This document shows, piece by piece, positions 8,542 through 16,797 of a DNA stretch of 64,000 nt (position 1 is its first letter; each line of letters opens with the position of its first letter). This stretch comes from Aminobacter aganoensis (lineage in GTDB: Bacteria; Pseudomonadota; Alphaproteobacteria; Rhizobiales; Rhizobiaceae), in assembly GCF_014206975.1 (NCBI RefSeq), contig NZ_JACHOU010000017.1, forward strand, positions 1 to 64,000. The letters are read 5' to 3'. The notes beneath the pieces were generated by a model. The model was not told the DNA's origin and searched no databases. It worked only from the letters and a program-made list of their open reading frames with translations. Made by a program: the position numbers and the translations under genes.

Positions 8542-9276
8542 ATGGACAATATCGCGCTCTGGATGTCGCAGCCGCACTATGGCTATCTCGAAATCGCGCG
8601 CACATGCGGGGTCAAGTCGCTGGTTCTGGAGCTCGAGCACGGCACGTTCGACCTTGCCTCGCTCGACCAGTTCCTCGCCTACACCAAGGCGATCGGCATG
8701 CCGACGCTGACCAAGATCATCGCGCCGAATGCCGAGTCGATCCAGCAGGCACTGGATTTCGGTTCGGATGGCGTCATCGTTCCGCACATACTCGGCGTCG
8801 AACATGCACGCGAGGTCACCAGGGCCGCGAAATATCCGCTGACCGGAACGCGGTCCTACGCGGGAGGCCGGGTCTTCGACTACGCGCGGCCTGCGTCGAA
8901 CGCCTTCGAATCCGAAAACAGGCGCACCAAGTGCTTTGCGATGATCGAAACGGCGGAAAGCCTCGAAGACGTCGAAAAGATCATCGAGCTCGACACGGTC
9001 GATGGTCTTTTCCCGGGGCCGTCCGATCTCGCGCTCGCGCGCGGCCGCGGCGCCTATGCCTTCAACGATGCCGACCGTGCCGACCTGCAACGCGTAGCGG
9101 CGGCAGCACGCAGCGCAGGCAAGAGCTGGGTGATGCCGGCCTGGACGTCCGCCGAACGCCAGTTCGCGCTGGACGAAGGGGCCGAACTGCTCGTCGTCGC
9201 CACCCAGACCATGACGCTGCGCGCCGGCATCATGGCGACCATTCATACGCTCAGGGACGAGAGGATCGTCGCCTGA
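8542..9276 (+). CDS. HpcH/HpaI-family aldolase/lyase
   Basis: 244 residues with the class II pyruvate aldolase pattern: an EH pair at 32-33 for the catalytic histidine, metal ligands at E136 (MIETAES) and D162 (GPSDLAL). The position of the substrate-carboxylate arginine of HpaI appears as K58 (LTKII), a conservative change that suggests a shifted substrate. The family cleaves 4-hydroxy-2-oxoacids to pyruvate or oxaloacetate plus an aldehyde. ATG 8542 is preferred over 8533 because AAGGA at 8527 is too close to the latter. It probably provides the carbon-carbon cleavage step for the imported compound. Confidence 0.82.
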   Translation: MDNIALWMSQPHYGYLEIARTCGVKSLVLELEHGTFDLASLDQFLAYTKAIGMPTLTKIIAPNAESIQQALDFGSDGVIVPHILGVEHAREVTRAAKYPLTGTRSYAGGRVFDYARPASNAFESENRRTKCFAMIETAESLEDVEKIIELDTVDGLFPGPSDLALARGRGAYAFNDADRADLQRVAAAARSAGKSWVMPAWTSAERQFALDEGAELLVVATQTMTLRAGIMATIHTLRDERIVA

Positions 9277-9307
9277 ACATCCGACAATCCGAACAGGGAG
9301 AACTATC

Positions 9308-10132
9308 TTGAAAATCAGTCTCATTCAGACCAACCCGCAGAAGGATCGCGACGAAAACCTGCGCGTCATCGGTGACATGATGCTCGACGCCGTGAGAACC
9401 GACAGGCCCGACCTCATCATCCTGCCGGAGTATTTCGAATATTACGGTGGAAGCATCGAGGAGAAGCTCGCGGCTGCGGAAGCCGCGCCAGGCGGGGCGG
9501 CATACAGCATGGCCAGTGCCTTCGCCCGGGAACACGGCGTCTATGTGCATGCCGGAACGATCATGGAGAAGGTCGAGGGCGAGGACCGGATTTACAACAC
9601 CAGCTTCGTCTTCGATCGCGAAGGCAAGCAGGCCGCTGCCTATCGCAAGATCCACATGTTCGACATCGTCGCGCCCGATGGCACGGCATACAAGGAGTCC
9701 GCTTCGGTGAAGCCGGGCGAGGACATCGTCACCTACGAGATCGACGGGCTGAAGGTCGGCTGCGCCATCTGCTACGATATCCGCTTCTTCGAACTCTTCC
9801 TGCAACTTGAAAAGGCCGGTTGCGACATCATCATCCTTCCCGCGGCGTTCACGCTGCAGACCGGCAAGGACCACTGGGAGGTGCTGGCGCGTGCGCGCGC
9901 CATCGAAACCCAGACCTATTTCGTCGCATGCGGCCAGACGGGTGCAACGGTGTTCGGCAATGAAAAGCGTCATTGCTGGGGTCACTCGCTGGTTTGCGAC
10001 CCATGGGGCCACGTCGTCGCGAAGGCATCCGATGGGGTGGGCTTCGTCACCGCCCGTATCGATCCGGCGCAGGTCAAGCGTGCCCGCACTCTGATCCCGA
10101 TGACCCAGCATCGCCGTCTCGCTTGCGCATAA
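9308..10132 (+). CDS. carbon-nitrogen hydrolase (nitrilase superfamily), omega-amidase-like
   Basis: 274 residues with the catalytic triad of the superfamily: E41 (LPEYF), K114 (YRKIHMF) and C155 (CAICYD). No N- or C-terminal extension is present, and the signature around the cysteine is closer to omega-amidases and carbamoyl/amide hydrolases than to true nitrilases. GGGAGAA precedes the start by good distance. It lies between the aldolase and the RraA-like gene with short gaps, so it likely removes ammonia from an amide or nitrile intermediate of the same route. Exact substrate not identifiable. Confidence 0.82.
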   Translation: MKISLIQTNPQKDRDENLRVIGDMMLDAVRTDRPDLIILPEYFEYYGGSIEEKLAAAEAAPGGAAYSMASAFAREHGVYVHAGTIMEKVEGEDRIYNTSFVFDREGKQAAAYRKIHMFDIVAPDGTAYKESASVKPGEDIVTYEIDGLKVGCAICYDIRFFELFLQLEKAGCDIIILPAAFTLQTGKDHWEVLARARAIETQTYFVACGQTGATVFGNEKRHCWGHSLVCDPWGHVVAKASDGVGFVTARIDPAQVKRARTLIPMTQHRRLACA

Positions 10133-10146
10133 GAAAGGCTTCACCG

Positions 10147-10815
10147 ATGTACATTCTCAAGGATATGCCCGAGCAGGTGCCGCCGGCCGATCTCGATCTG
10201 CTTTCCAACGTCGAGACGGCGACCGTCGGTCACTGGCGGCTGTTCGGCTTCATGGACCGGGGCATACAGCCGCTTCTTCCGAAGCGGCGGGTCGTCGGCA
10301 CGGCCGTGACGCTCGCCATCGCAGGCTCGGACTCGACGCTTCTTCATCACGCGACAGGGATGCTGCGCCCAGGCGACATCCTGGTGGTCGATCGGCTTGG
10401 CGACGACAAATATGCCTGTTGGGGCGGCGGGGTTACCGTTGCCGCGAAAGCGGCAGGTGCCGTTGCCGGCATTGTCGACGGGCCATGCACGGACCTGACC
10501 GAGATCGAGGATTCGGATTTTCCGATGTGGTCTCGCGGGCTTTCGCCGATCACCACGCGCCTCTATGACCTCGGTGGAGGGCTGAACATTCCGGTGTCAT
10601 GCGGCGGTGCGGTGGTCATGCCTGGCGACGCCATCCTTGCCGACGAAAGTGGTGTGCTGGTCATCCCGCGCAACGAGGTACGGGCCGTTGCCGAAAAGGC
10701 GCTGGGGATGCAGGAAACCGGCAAGAAGCGCGAGGCGAGCGTGCGCGACAAGGTGCAGAAGCTCGGCGAGATGTCGGGAGCCAGCGCGAAAGTCCTTGCA
10801 AAGGCAGGCGCCTGA
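10147..10815 (+). CDS. RraA-like protein / putative 4-hydroxy-4-methyl-2-oxoglutarate aldolase family
   Basis: 222 residues, full-length for the RraA fold. The family core is visible: a glycine-rich GAVAGIVDGP stretch near 104-113 and the C-terminal GDAILADESGVLVIP block. Active aldolases carry an arginine-aspartate pair after the DG; here the aspartate remains (D116) but the arginine position is T115. The protein may use another carboxylate anchor, act on a neutral substrate, or be non-catalytic. It is the last gene of the importer-aldolase-amidase run; a hairpin follows. A role as RNase E inhibitor is less likely in this setting. Confidence 0.78.
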   Translation: MYILKDMPEQVPPADLDLLSNVETATVGHWRLFGFMDRGIQPLLPKRRVVGTAVTLAIAGSDSTLLHHATGMLRPGDILVVDRLGDDKYACWGGGVTVAAKAAGAVAGIVDGPCTDLTEIEDSDFPMWSRGLSPITTRLYDLGGGLNIPVSCGGAVVMPGDAILADESGVLVIPRNEVRAVAEKALGMQETGKKREASVRDKVQKLGEMSGASAKVLAKAGA

Positions 10816-10841
10816 CATTCCAGGGTTGCATTCGAAACCAA

Positions 10842-10873
10842 TTGGCGGCCAAGCGCTCCGGTTTGGCCGCCAA
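10842..10873 (+). terminator. terminator-like hairpin after the RraA-like gene
   Basis: A perfect 11-bp inverted repeat (TTGGCGGCCAA at 10842-10852, its complement at 10863-10873) surrounds a 10-base loop, 26 bases after the stop codon. The base run after the right arm on the plus strand is A, not T, so intrinsic termination in the forward direction is doubtful. It still marks the probable end of the operon. Confidence 0.45.
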
Positions 10874-11035
10874 AAATGGTGTTCGAGCGCGAATATCCAA
10901 TGGCTTTGATTGCCTCGCCGCAGCCTGGCGCTAGAATGCGGACTTGACTGCGAAACGGCAGCCCGTGCTGTCTCAGATGCTTCGCCGAAATCAGCCGAGG
11001 TCGACAATGAGGGCATTCTGGAGCTTGCAGAGCCA

Positions 11036-11968
11036 GTGAACATCCGTTTCCTGGAGACCGTCATCTGGTTGGCAGAACTGAGAAATTTCCGCATTACCGC
11101 CGAGCGGATGAACATGACGCCGGCTGCCATCTCCAACCGCGTCTCGGCCATGGAGCAGGAGCTTGGATTCAAGATTTTCGAGCGGGATGCCCGCGACGTC
11201 AAACTGACCGAAGAGGGGGCTCACTTCGTTACCGGCGCTCGCGACATCGTCAGTCGGTACAACGCGCTCTTGCAGGATCTGGGACCGAAAGACGAACTCG
11301 AGGGTACGGTGCGGATCGGCGTATTGCCCAGCATGGCGCTGGTCGTGCTGCGCGGCATCATGGAAACGCTGCGCGAACGCTCCCCACGCCTCCGCGTTTC
11401 GGTTTCGACGGATTCCTCCTCCATCCTCCTGCAGCGTCTCGAGAACCGCGAACTTGATATCATCCTGGGATTTCCGGGGCCGAACATCTCGAAGATGAAC
11501 GTGTCCGATCTTTGCGATCTCAGCATGTACTGGGTGTCGTCCCCCGCCTTGCTGGAAGGCGCGCCAAATCAGCCGATCGGCCGCGCCGACCTGCTGCGCT
11601 ATCCGATCATTTCCTATGAGAGAGGAACCTACAATCACGGCAAGCTGCTCGACTATCTTGGGGGCCACGACGCCCAGAGTGCCGTCCTGCACTACTCCAA
11701 CTCGCTGTCGACGACGATCAGCATGATCGCGAATGGGTTGGGCATTGCCGTGCTGCCGCCGATCGTCATCCAGAATGAGCTTCGCAGCGGTGTCTTGCGC
11801 GTGCTTAACGTGCAGCCGGCCTTTCCAGTCACGCGCTACAGCGTCGTCTATCTCGAAGCCGCATCGTCGCGGCTTTGCTCGCTGATCGCTTCCATTTCCC
11901 GGGACGTGGTGGGACATGTCTGCACACTGTATGATCGATCCCTGATCCAGCAGATCGAGGCGTACTGA
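11036..11968 (+). CDS. LysR-family transcriptional regulator
   Basis: From the GTG at 11036 the protein is 311 residues, the usual LysR length. An N-terminal winged helix-turn-helix covers about residues 2-62 (ERMNMTPAAISNRV is the recognition part), followed by the periplasmic-binding-like effector domain. The frame stays open to an ATG at 10910, which would add 42 residues without domain content, so the start is uncertain. It is co-oriented with and downstream of the importer-aldolase cluster and is the best candidate for its regulator; the effector would then be the imported compound or a breakdown product. Confidence 0.82.
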   Translation: MNIRFLETVIWLAELRNFRITAERMNMTPAAISNRVSAMEQELGFKIFERDARDVKLTEEGAHFVTGARDIVSRYNALLQDLGPKDELEGTVRIGVLPSMALVVLRGIMETLRERSPRLRVSVSTDSSSILLQRLENRELDIILGFPGPNISKMNVSDLCDLSMYWVSSPALLEGAPNQPIGRADLLRYPIISYERGTYNHGKLLDYLGGHDAQSAVLHYSNSLSTTISMIANGLGIAVLPPIVIQNELRSGVLRVLNVQPAFPVTRYSVVYLEAASSRLCSLIASISRDVVGHVCTLYDRSLIQQIEAY

Positions 11969-12033
11969 GTCATGTGGCGCCAGCGGCTTGCCAGCGTGCG
12001 GTCGCTGGGTTGCCGAGACGGTGCGATGCCCGC

Positions 12034-13164
12034 TCAGCCGGCCGAACGCTGAGCCTCCGCGAGGCTGCGCACCGTGCCGGGCACCACGGGTATCCTCCGA
12101 TGCGTCGAGGCAATCGCGGCAAACGTCAGCGCGAGGCTCTGCAGGTTTCCACGCGCCCCGTTCAACGGCTCGCGCCCGTCCTCGATCGCCGACAGAAGCT
12201 CGCCCATTGTGCCCGCAAAGCCGTCGTTGAACCAACCGCCCGAAAGCGCGGGCCGCGCCGTGCCGGAAGCGGTCGTCAGCTCCACGGCCTGGTTGCCGAG
12301 GTCCGGGCCGACGCTCGACAGGCTGCCCCCGGTGCCGGAGATGTAGGTCCGGTCCTGCGAGCCGAAAGGCGTTGCGCCGTCGAAGCAAAGCGAGGCCTGG
12401 CCGCCCGCGAATTCGACCAGCGCCTGGGCGAGCAGCGGAGGTCTTGCCTCCTGGCCGGTGGCGCGGGCGCGGGTGGCGTAAACCGATGTGGTGCCGTCGC
12501 CGATCAGGCTTGCCAGGAAGTCGAACCAGTGGACGCCGAAATCGTAGAGCACGAGGTCGTCGATCGCTTCGAACGGCGTGCCCTTGATCCAGCCGTGGTT
12601 CCAGTGGATCGAGACGTGGCAGGAGACGAGGTTGCCGATCTGGCCGGTGCGGACCGCCTCGCGCATCCAGGCGAGATGCGGCGCCCAGCGGCCGTTCTGG
12701 TTGACGGCGAGTTTTGCGCCCTTACGGTCGGCGAGGTCGGCGAGACGTTCGCCGGTGTCGAGATCGAGCACATAGGGCTTTTGCGACAGCACGTGCTTGC
12801 TCGCGAGCAGCGCCTTTTCGATCATGCCGGCGCGTTCGGCCGGGTGGGTGGTGATGTCCAAGACCTCGACGTCGTCGCGGGCGAGGACCTCGCCGAGGTC
12901 GTCGGTGATTGCTGCATCGGGGAAGAATTCGTCGCGGCGGTCGGCCGCCTTCGCCAGCGTGCGATTGCAAATGACGGCGACGTCGAAGCCGGCGTTGCGA
13001 TAGGCGTCGAGATGGGCGAACGAAATGCCGCCGGCGCCGACGAGGGCGATGCGCGGGGCATAGGCTTTTGGACGCGGCGGGAGATAGGCGAGGTCAGGTG
13101 CTGCGACCAGCCGGGTCTCGGCGGACTTCAGCGCATAGGCGTCTTCGCTCGGCGTGTCGTTCAT
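12034..13164 (-). CDS. Gfo/Idh/MocA-family NAD(P)-dependent oxidoreductase (second of pair)
   Basis: 376 residues with an N-terminal Rossmann domain (VGAGGIS near residue 33) and the C-terminal alpha/beta domain of sugar and inositol dehydrogenases. The family EKP motif reads QKP here; the lysine is kept. Its ATG overlaps the stop of the upstream dehydrogenase gene by four bases (ATGA), so translation is probably coupled and the two act in one pathway. Members oxidise cyclitols, sugars or their amino derivatives, as MocA does in rhizopine breakdown. It is the last gene of the minus-strand moc-like run. Confidence 0.85.
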   Translation of the reverse strand: MNDTPSEDAYALKSAETRLVAAPDLAYLPPRPKAYAPRIALVGAGGISFAHLDAYRNAGFDVAVICNRTLAKAADRRDEFFPDAAITDDLGEVLARDDVEVLDITTHPAERAGMIEKALLASKHVLSQKPYVLDLDTGERLADLADRKGAKLAVNQNGRWAPHLAWMREAVRTGQIGNLVSCHVSIHWNHGWIKGTPFEAIDDLVLYDFGVHWFDFLASLIGDGTTSVYATRARATGQEARPPLLAQALVEFAGGQASLCFDGATPFGSQDRTYISGTGGSLSSVGPDLGNQAVELTTASGTARPALSGGWFNDGFAGTMGELLSAIEDGREPLNGARGNLQSLALTFAAIASTHRRIPVVPGTVRSLAEAQRSAG

Positions 13165-14237
13165 GGCAGCAGCTCGACAGTGCGCTTGAGCTCGGCGGAA
13201 AGGGCAGCACTGTCGGTGATCTGCTGGCCGATGCGCGACATCTCCGGAGAGAGCGGACCCGTGATAGGCACGCCCTTTGCCAGGCAATCCAGTACATATT
13301 CGACCGGGGCGCGGCGGCCGACGGGTAGGGCATCGACCGGGACCGGGTAGGCTTCGGGGTGGGCGCGGGTCTGCACCGTGACATGCGGTTCGTAGTCGTA
13401 GCTCGAAATCGTGCCGTCGGTGCCCAGGATGACGAAACCGCATTTGGGCTGCGGCTGCAGCGTCCAGGGATCGGTGAAGGTGCCCCAGCGCGTTTCGAAT
13501 TTGGACAGGCCGCTTTTGTAGCGGCAGACGGTGATCGAATGCTGGTCGACCTCGATGCCAGGCGTCTGGTCGATGACGGAGGTGACTTCCAGCGGCTTCT
13601 CGCCGTTGCGGAACCAGGTCGCCAGCGTCACGCCATAACCGAGATAATCGCGCAGGCTGCCGCCGCCCGAGGCCTTCTTGTACCACCAGGACGTGGGTTT
13701 TGCCGCCTCGACCTGTTCCGGCGTCACTTCGACCTTGTCGGCGAGGTGGTAGAGCGGGCCGCGGTTGCCATCGTAATAGTGGACCTCGATGACCTCGCCG
13801 ATGGCGCCTTCGTCGATCAGGCGTTTCGCCGTGTTGTGGCTCGGGTACCAGGCGAGAGGCCAGTTGATCGCCATCTGGCGGCCGGTCGGCTTCATCGCCG
13901 CGATCATGCGGTCGGCGTCGGCGAGCGAGGATGCGAAGGGCTTCTCGACCAGCACATGCACCTTGTGGCGGGCGACACGCTCGACATGGTCGGCATGCTC
14001 GGCGGTCGCGGCGCAGATGATCGCCAGGTCCGGCCTTGTCGCTTCGATACAGACGTCCAGATCGGTGAAGACGCGGTCCGCGGGAATGGAAAAATTGGCG
14101 ATCGCCGCGGCCATGCGCTCGGGGTTGCTGTCATGGATGCCGGCGATCTCGGCATCGGGATGCTGGTGCACCTCGCGCAACAGGTCGCCCATGTGCATGT
14201 GGTCGAAATTGATGCCGGCAACGCGCCATCTGGCCAT
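13161..14237 (-). CDS. Gfo/Idh/MocA-family NAD(P)-dependent oxidoreductase (first of pair)
   Basis: 358 residues. The Rossmann segment is unusual: the usual GxGxxG is replaced by GINFDHMHMGD, a variant seen in some family members. The EKPFA motif with the catalytic-site lysine is present near residue 98, and the C-terminal domain is complete. TTCCCTCC on the plus strand just beyond the start is a strong GGAGGGA ribosome site. It lies downstream of the PanB-like gene and overlaps the second dehydrogenase by four bases. A cyclitol or sugar-acid substrate is likely; an NAD(P) requirement needs testing because of the altered loop. Confidence 0.83.
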   Translation of the reverse strand: MARWRVAGINFDHMHMGDLLREVHQHPDAEIAGIHDSNPERMAAAIANFSIPADRVFTDLDVCIEATRPDLAIICAATAEHADHVERVARHKVHVLVEKPFASSLADADRMIAAMKPTGRQMAINWPLAWYPSHNTAKRLIDEGAIGEVIEVHYYDGNRGPLYHLADKVEVTPEQVEAAKPTSWWYKKASGGGSLRDYLGYGVTLATWFRNGEKPLEVTSVIDQTPGIEVDQHSITVCRYKSGLSKFETRWGTFTDPWTLQPQPKCGFVILGTDGTISSYDYEPHVTVQTRAHPEAYPVPVDALPVGRRAPVEYVLDCLAKGVPITGPLSPEMSRIGQQITDSAALSAELKRTVELLP

Positions 14238-14278
14238 TTTTCCCTCCCTGTTTTCTGCGGTCTTCTCCGAGACCTGAC

Positions 14279-15088
14279 CTAGACCAGCGGCGTCTTTTCC
14301 ATCTCGGCCAGAAACCGATCCTGCTCCGCCGCGTCCATGCGGACAAGGTGGCTGGCCGCAGGGTAGGAGCCGCTCGCAACATCGGCGGAATACTCACGGA
14401 AGGCGGCGATGCGCTCCTGCTGCAGGCGCTGGTACTGCGAGTGAAAGTCGCGATAGACCTTGGAATGGCGCGGGTAGTGGCCGTCGTGCACGCCGAGCAC
14501 GTCGGTGGCGAACAGGTACTGCGCATCACATCCCGCACCTGCGCCCATCGAGATCATCAGCAGGTTGGTGCGTTTCGAAATCGCCTCGGCCACGGCCGGC
14601 GGCACGACCTCGATCTCGGCGGCAAAGGCGCCGGCATCTTCCAGCGCCTTCGTCTGCTGCCAGACCATCATTGCCGAATCGCAGGTCTTGCCGACGGCCT
14701 TGAAACCGCCGGTCCAGGTGCGGCGCGACGGGATCAACCCGACATGGCCGACGACGGGGATGCCCTCGTCGCGCAGGCGGCGGACAATGCCAAGGCTGGC
14801 GCCGCAATAGACGGCGTTGGCGCCCAGCTTGAGCAAGCGGAAGGCGATGCGAAGATAGTCTTCCTCGGTGATGTAGGCGCCGGGCTCGAGGCCGCCGACG
14901 ACGAAGGGATTGGGGCAGACGGTGCGGAAGCCTTCGAGCGACAGCACCTCGGGCGGCACCGACAGCATGTCGATGCCGGCAGCGTTGGCGGCCGACGCCT
15001 CGTCGAGCGACTCGACCCTGAGCTTGGTAAGCTGGCGCTTGCCCTTGAGCGCGAGCAGGTCGGCGACGGTTGGCTGGGAGGATTGCAT
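14279..15088 (-). CDS. divergent PanB-like (ketopantoate hydroxymethyltransferase superfamily) protein
   Basis: 269 residues, the length of PanB, with the same beta/alpha barrel landmarks: GHVGL at the place of the PanB GHLGL histidine, GGFKAVGK, an IEVVP segment holding the catalytic glutamate, and the GAGAGCD ligand loop. By eye alignment with E. coli PanB, the three magnesium ligands are all gone: Asp45 aligns with Pro, Asp84 with Gly and Glu114 with Gly. A ketopantoate-forming role is therefore unlikely. It lies inside the moc-like run between a dehydrogenase and the Rieske ferredoxin. ATG 15088 has AAGAG at better spacing than ATG 15094. Confidence 0.75.
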   Translation of the reverse strand: MQSSQPTVADLLALKGKRQLTKLRVESLDEASAANAAGIDMLSVPPEVLSLEGFRTVCPNPFVVGGLEPGAYITEEDYLRIAFRLLKLGANAVYCGASLGIVRRLRDEGIPVVGHVGLIPSRRTWTGGFKAVGKTCDSAMMVWQQTKALEDAGAFAAEIEVVPPAVAEAISKRTNLLMISMGAGAGCDAQYLFATDVLGVHDGHYPRHSKVYRDFHSQYQRLQQERIAAFREYSADVASGSYPAASHLVRMDAAEQDRFLAEMEKTPLV

Positions 15089-15141
15089 GTTCATCTCTTG
15101 GCTGGCGATCGGGTGGCTGGAGATCGGGCTTGCTTGGGCGA

Positions 15142-15459
15142 TCAGGCGAGGCGGATCAGCACGCGGCCGGCCTCGACCTTGACCGGATAGGTGGCGATGT
15201 CGACGCAGACGGGTGCGCCCTTGGCCTTGCCCGTGGTGAAGTCGAAGCGGCCATTGTGCTTGGGGCATTCGATGATGGTGCCCATCACCAGCCCGCCGGA
15301 GAGATGTACCTTCTCATGCGTGCACAGGCCGTCGGTGGCGAAGAAGCGGTCGTCCTCGGTGCGGTAGAGGGCGAAGGTGCGGCCTTCGTGATCGAAGCGG
15401 ATCACGTCGTCCTGGTCGATGTCGTCCGTATCGCAGGCGTCGAACCATTGTTCGGGCAT
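15142..15459 (-). CDS. Rieske [2Fe-2S] ferredoxin, MocE-like
   Basis: 105 residues, the size of a stand-alone Rieske ferredoxin. The cluster ligands are C46/H48 (CTH) and C65/H68 (CPKH), 16 residues apart. It sits 16 bases after the desaturase-type gene, matching the mocD-mocE order of rhizopine catabolism in Sinorhizobium, where the ferredoxin feeds electrons to the MocD oxygenase. No ferredoxin reductase (mocF-like) gene is in this window, so that partner must be elsewhere. Confidence 0.88.
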   Translation of the reverse strand: MPEQWFDACDTDDIDQDDVIRFDHEGRTFALYRTEDDRFFATDGLCTHEKVHLSGGLVMGTIIECPKHNGRFDFTTGKAKGAPVCVDIATYPVKVEAGRVLIRLA

Positions 15460-15475
15460 GGTAGTCTCCGACGGC

Positions 15476-16555
15476 CTATTCGGCCGGGTTGATGATGGCG
15501 CCGTGGTTGTAGGGCACCGGCGTCTTGCCGTCGGGCAGATGCCTGACGGCGTGATAGGCGGGTTCGCGCAGCTGGCGCAGGATGGTCGGGATGATCTCGC
15601 GATAGGCGGCGATGGTGCTGGGATAGGGCTCGGGGCAGTCGTCCTTGATCGCCTGATGCAGCCTCGGCAGCGCGTGATAGGGCACCATGGGGAACATGTG
15701 GTGCTCCACATGGTAATTCATGTTCCAGTACAGGAACCGGAACAGCGGGTTCATGTAGATGGTGCGGGTGTTGAGGCGGTGGTCGAGCACGTCCTCGGCC
15801 AGGCCTGCGTGCTGGGTCAGGCCGAAATAGATGGTCATGAAGCCGCCGTAGAGGCTGGGCAGGCCGACCAGCATGGCGGGCAGGATGCTGCCCATCCAGA
15901 AACAGGCGGCAACGACGGCGGCAAAGATCGCGAGATAGATGCGCGCCACGACATAGACCTTCCAGCGCTCCATCTCGGGAATGAAGGTGGCCTCATCAGG
16001 CTTCAGCCGGCCGGCGGCGTGGATGAACAGCGACTTCAGCGTCGTCACGCTGCTCTTCAGGGCGAAGATGTTGAGCAACAGGGCTGCGACGTCGGGCGGA
16101 CGGGGCACGGCGATCTCGGGGTCGCGGCCGACGATGATGGTATCGGTGTGATGGCGGGTGTGGCTCCAGCGCCAGACCGTCGGCTCGCGCAGGATCATGA
16201 AGCTGGCGACGTAATAGAGCACGTCATTCATCCAGCGCGTCTTGAAGGCGGTCCCGTGGCCGGCCTCGTGCCAGCGGCTGTCGCTCGACGAGCCGTAGAG
16301 CACGCCATAGACGAGGAAGAAGGGGACGGCCCACAAACTGCCCCAGAAATAGATGCCGCCGGCGGCGGAGAGGACGAGCGCTGCTATCCAGATGGCGGTG
16401 TCGCGCAGGGCAGGTCCGTCGCTGCGCTTCATCAGTTCCTTCAGCTGCTTGCGCTCAATGGGGCAGGAATACCATTCGGCGGCGGCGATGCCGTTGGCCT
16501 CGGCGAGCGCGGCGTCGCGGCCGATCAGGCTGTAGTCTCTCGGTGTCGGCGTCAT
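15476..16555 (-). CDS. membrane fatty-acid-desaturase-fold oxygenase, MocD-like
   Basis: 359 residues, four or more membrane helices and the three histidine boxes of non-haem di-iron membrane oxygenases: HEAGH at 96-100, HTRHH at 132-136 and HVEHH at 282-286. With the adjoining Rieske ferredoxin it forms a two-part oxygenase. In rhizopine degraders MocD/MocE remove the O-methyl group of 3-O-methyl-scyllo-inosamine, giving formaldehyde; a similar demethylation or hydroxylation is inferred here. It is the first gene of the minus-strand run, divergent from the LacI gene, and its upstream region carries the shared TCATTTTGA motif. Confidence 0.85.
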   Translation of the reverse strand: MTPTPRDYSLIGRDAALAEANGIAAAEWYSCPIERKQLKELMKRSDGPALRDTAIWIAALVLSAAGGIYFWGSLWAVPFFLVYGVLYGSSSDSRWHEAGHGTAFKTRWMNDVLYYVASFMILREPTVWRWSHTRHHTDTIIVGRDPEIAVPRPPDVAALLLNIFALKSSVTTLKSLFIHAAGRLKPDEATFIPEMERWKVYVVARIYLAIFAAVVAACFWMGSILPAMLVGLPSLYGGFMTIYFGLTQHAGLAEDVLDHRLNTRTIYMNPLFRFLYWNMNYHVEHHMFPMVPYHALPRLHQAIKDDCPEPYPSTIAAYREIIPTILRQLREPAYHAVRHLPDGKTPVPYNHGAIINPAE

Positions 16556-16579
16556 GGGCAGGGCATTTCAGGTTGCAAG

Positions 16580-16603
16580 CATCATAATGATGTTTCATTT
16601 TGA
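16580..16603. promoter_or_regulatory. candidate LacI-family operator, oxygenase side
   Basis: A perfect CATCAT-A-ATGATG palindrome (16580-16592) adjoins a TCATTTTGA motif (16595-16603). The pair is 25-48 bases ahead of the desaturase-type gene. The 9-base motif recurs ahead of the LacI gene and twice ahead of the binding-protein gene. Confidence 0.55.
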
Positions 16604-16710
16604 TGCTATCGGGAGGAATTGCACGGCGTCAAGCCTTGGTGCAGGCAAATGCCAGTCGGGTCAGGTGAGGAACCCACGCTTATGCACTCAATTCGACGCC
16701 TTTCATGCAA

Positions 16711-16731
16711 AAAGCATCATTTTGATATCAT
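16711..16731. promoter_or_regulatory. candidate LacI-family operator, regulator side
   Basis: TCATTTTGA at 16717-16725, followed by TATCATC. It lies about 75 bases ahead of the GTG of the LacI-type regulator and within the divergent control region, so it could serve autoregulation. Confidence 0.5.
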
Positions 16732-16797
16732 CGTGGCGTTGACCGGCCGAAATGGCCGCCATAGTTTGCGCCTGTTGCAATGCCGGTGAGGGGTTCC

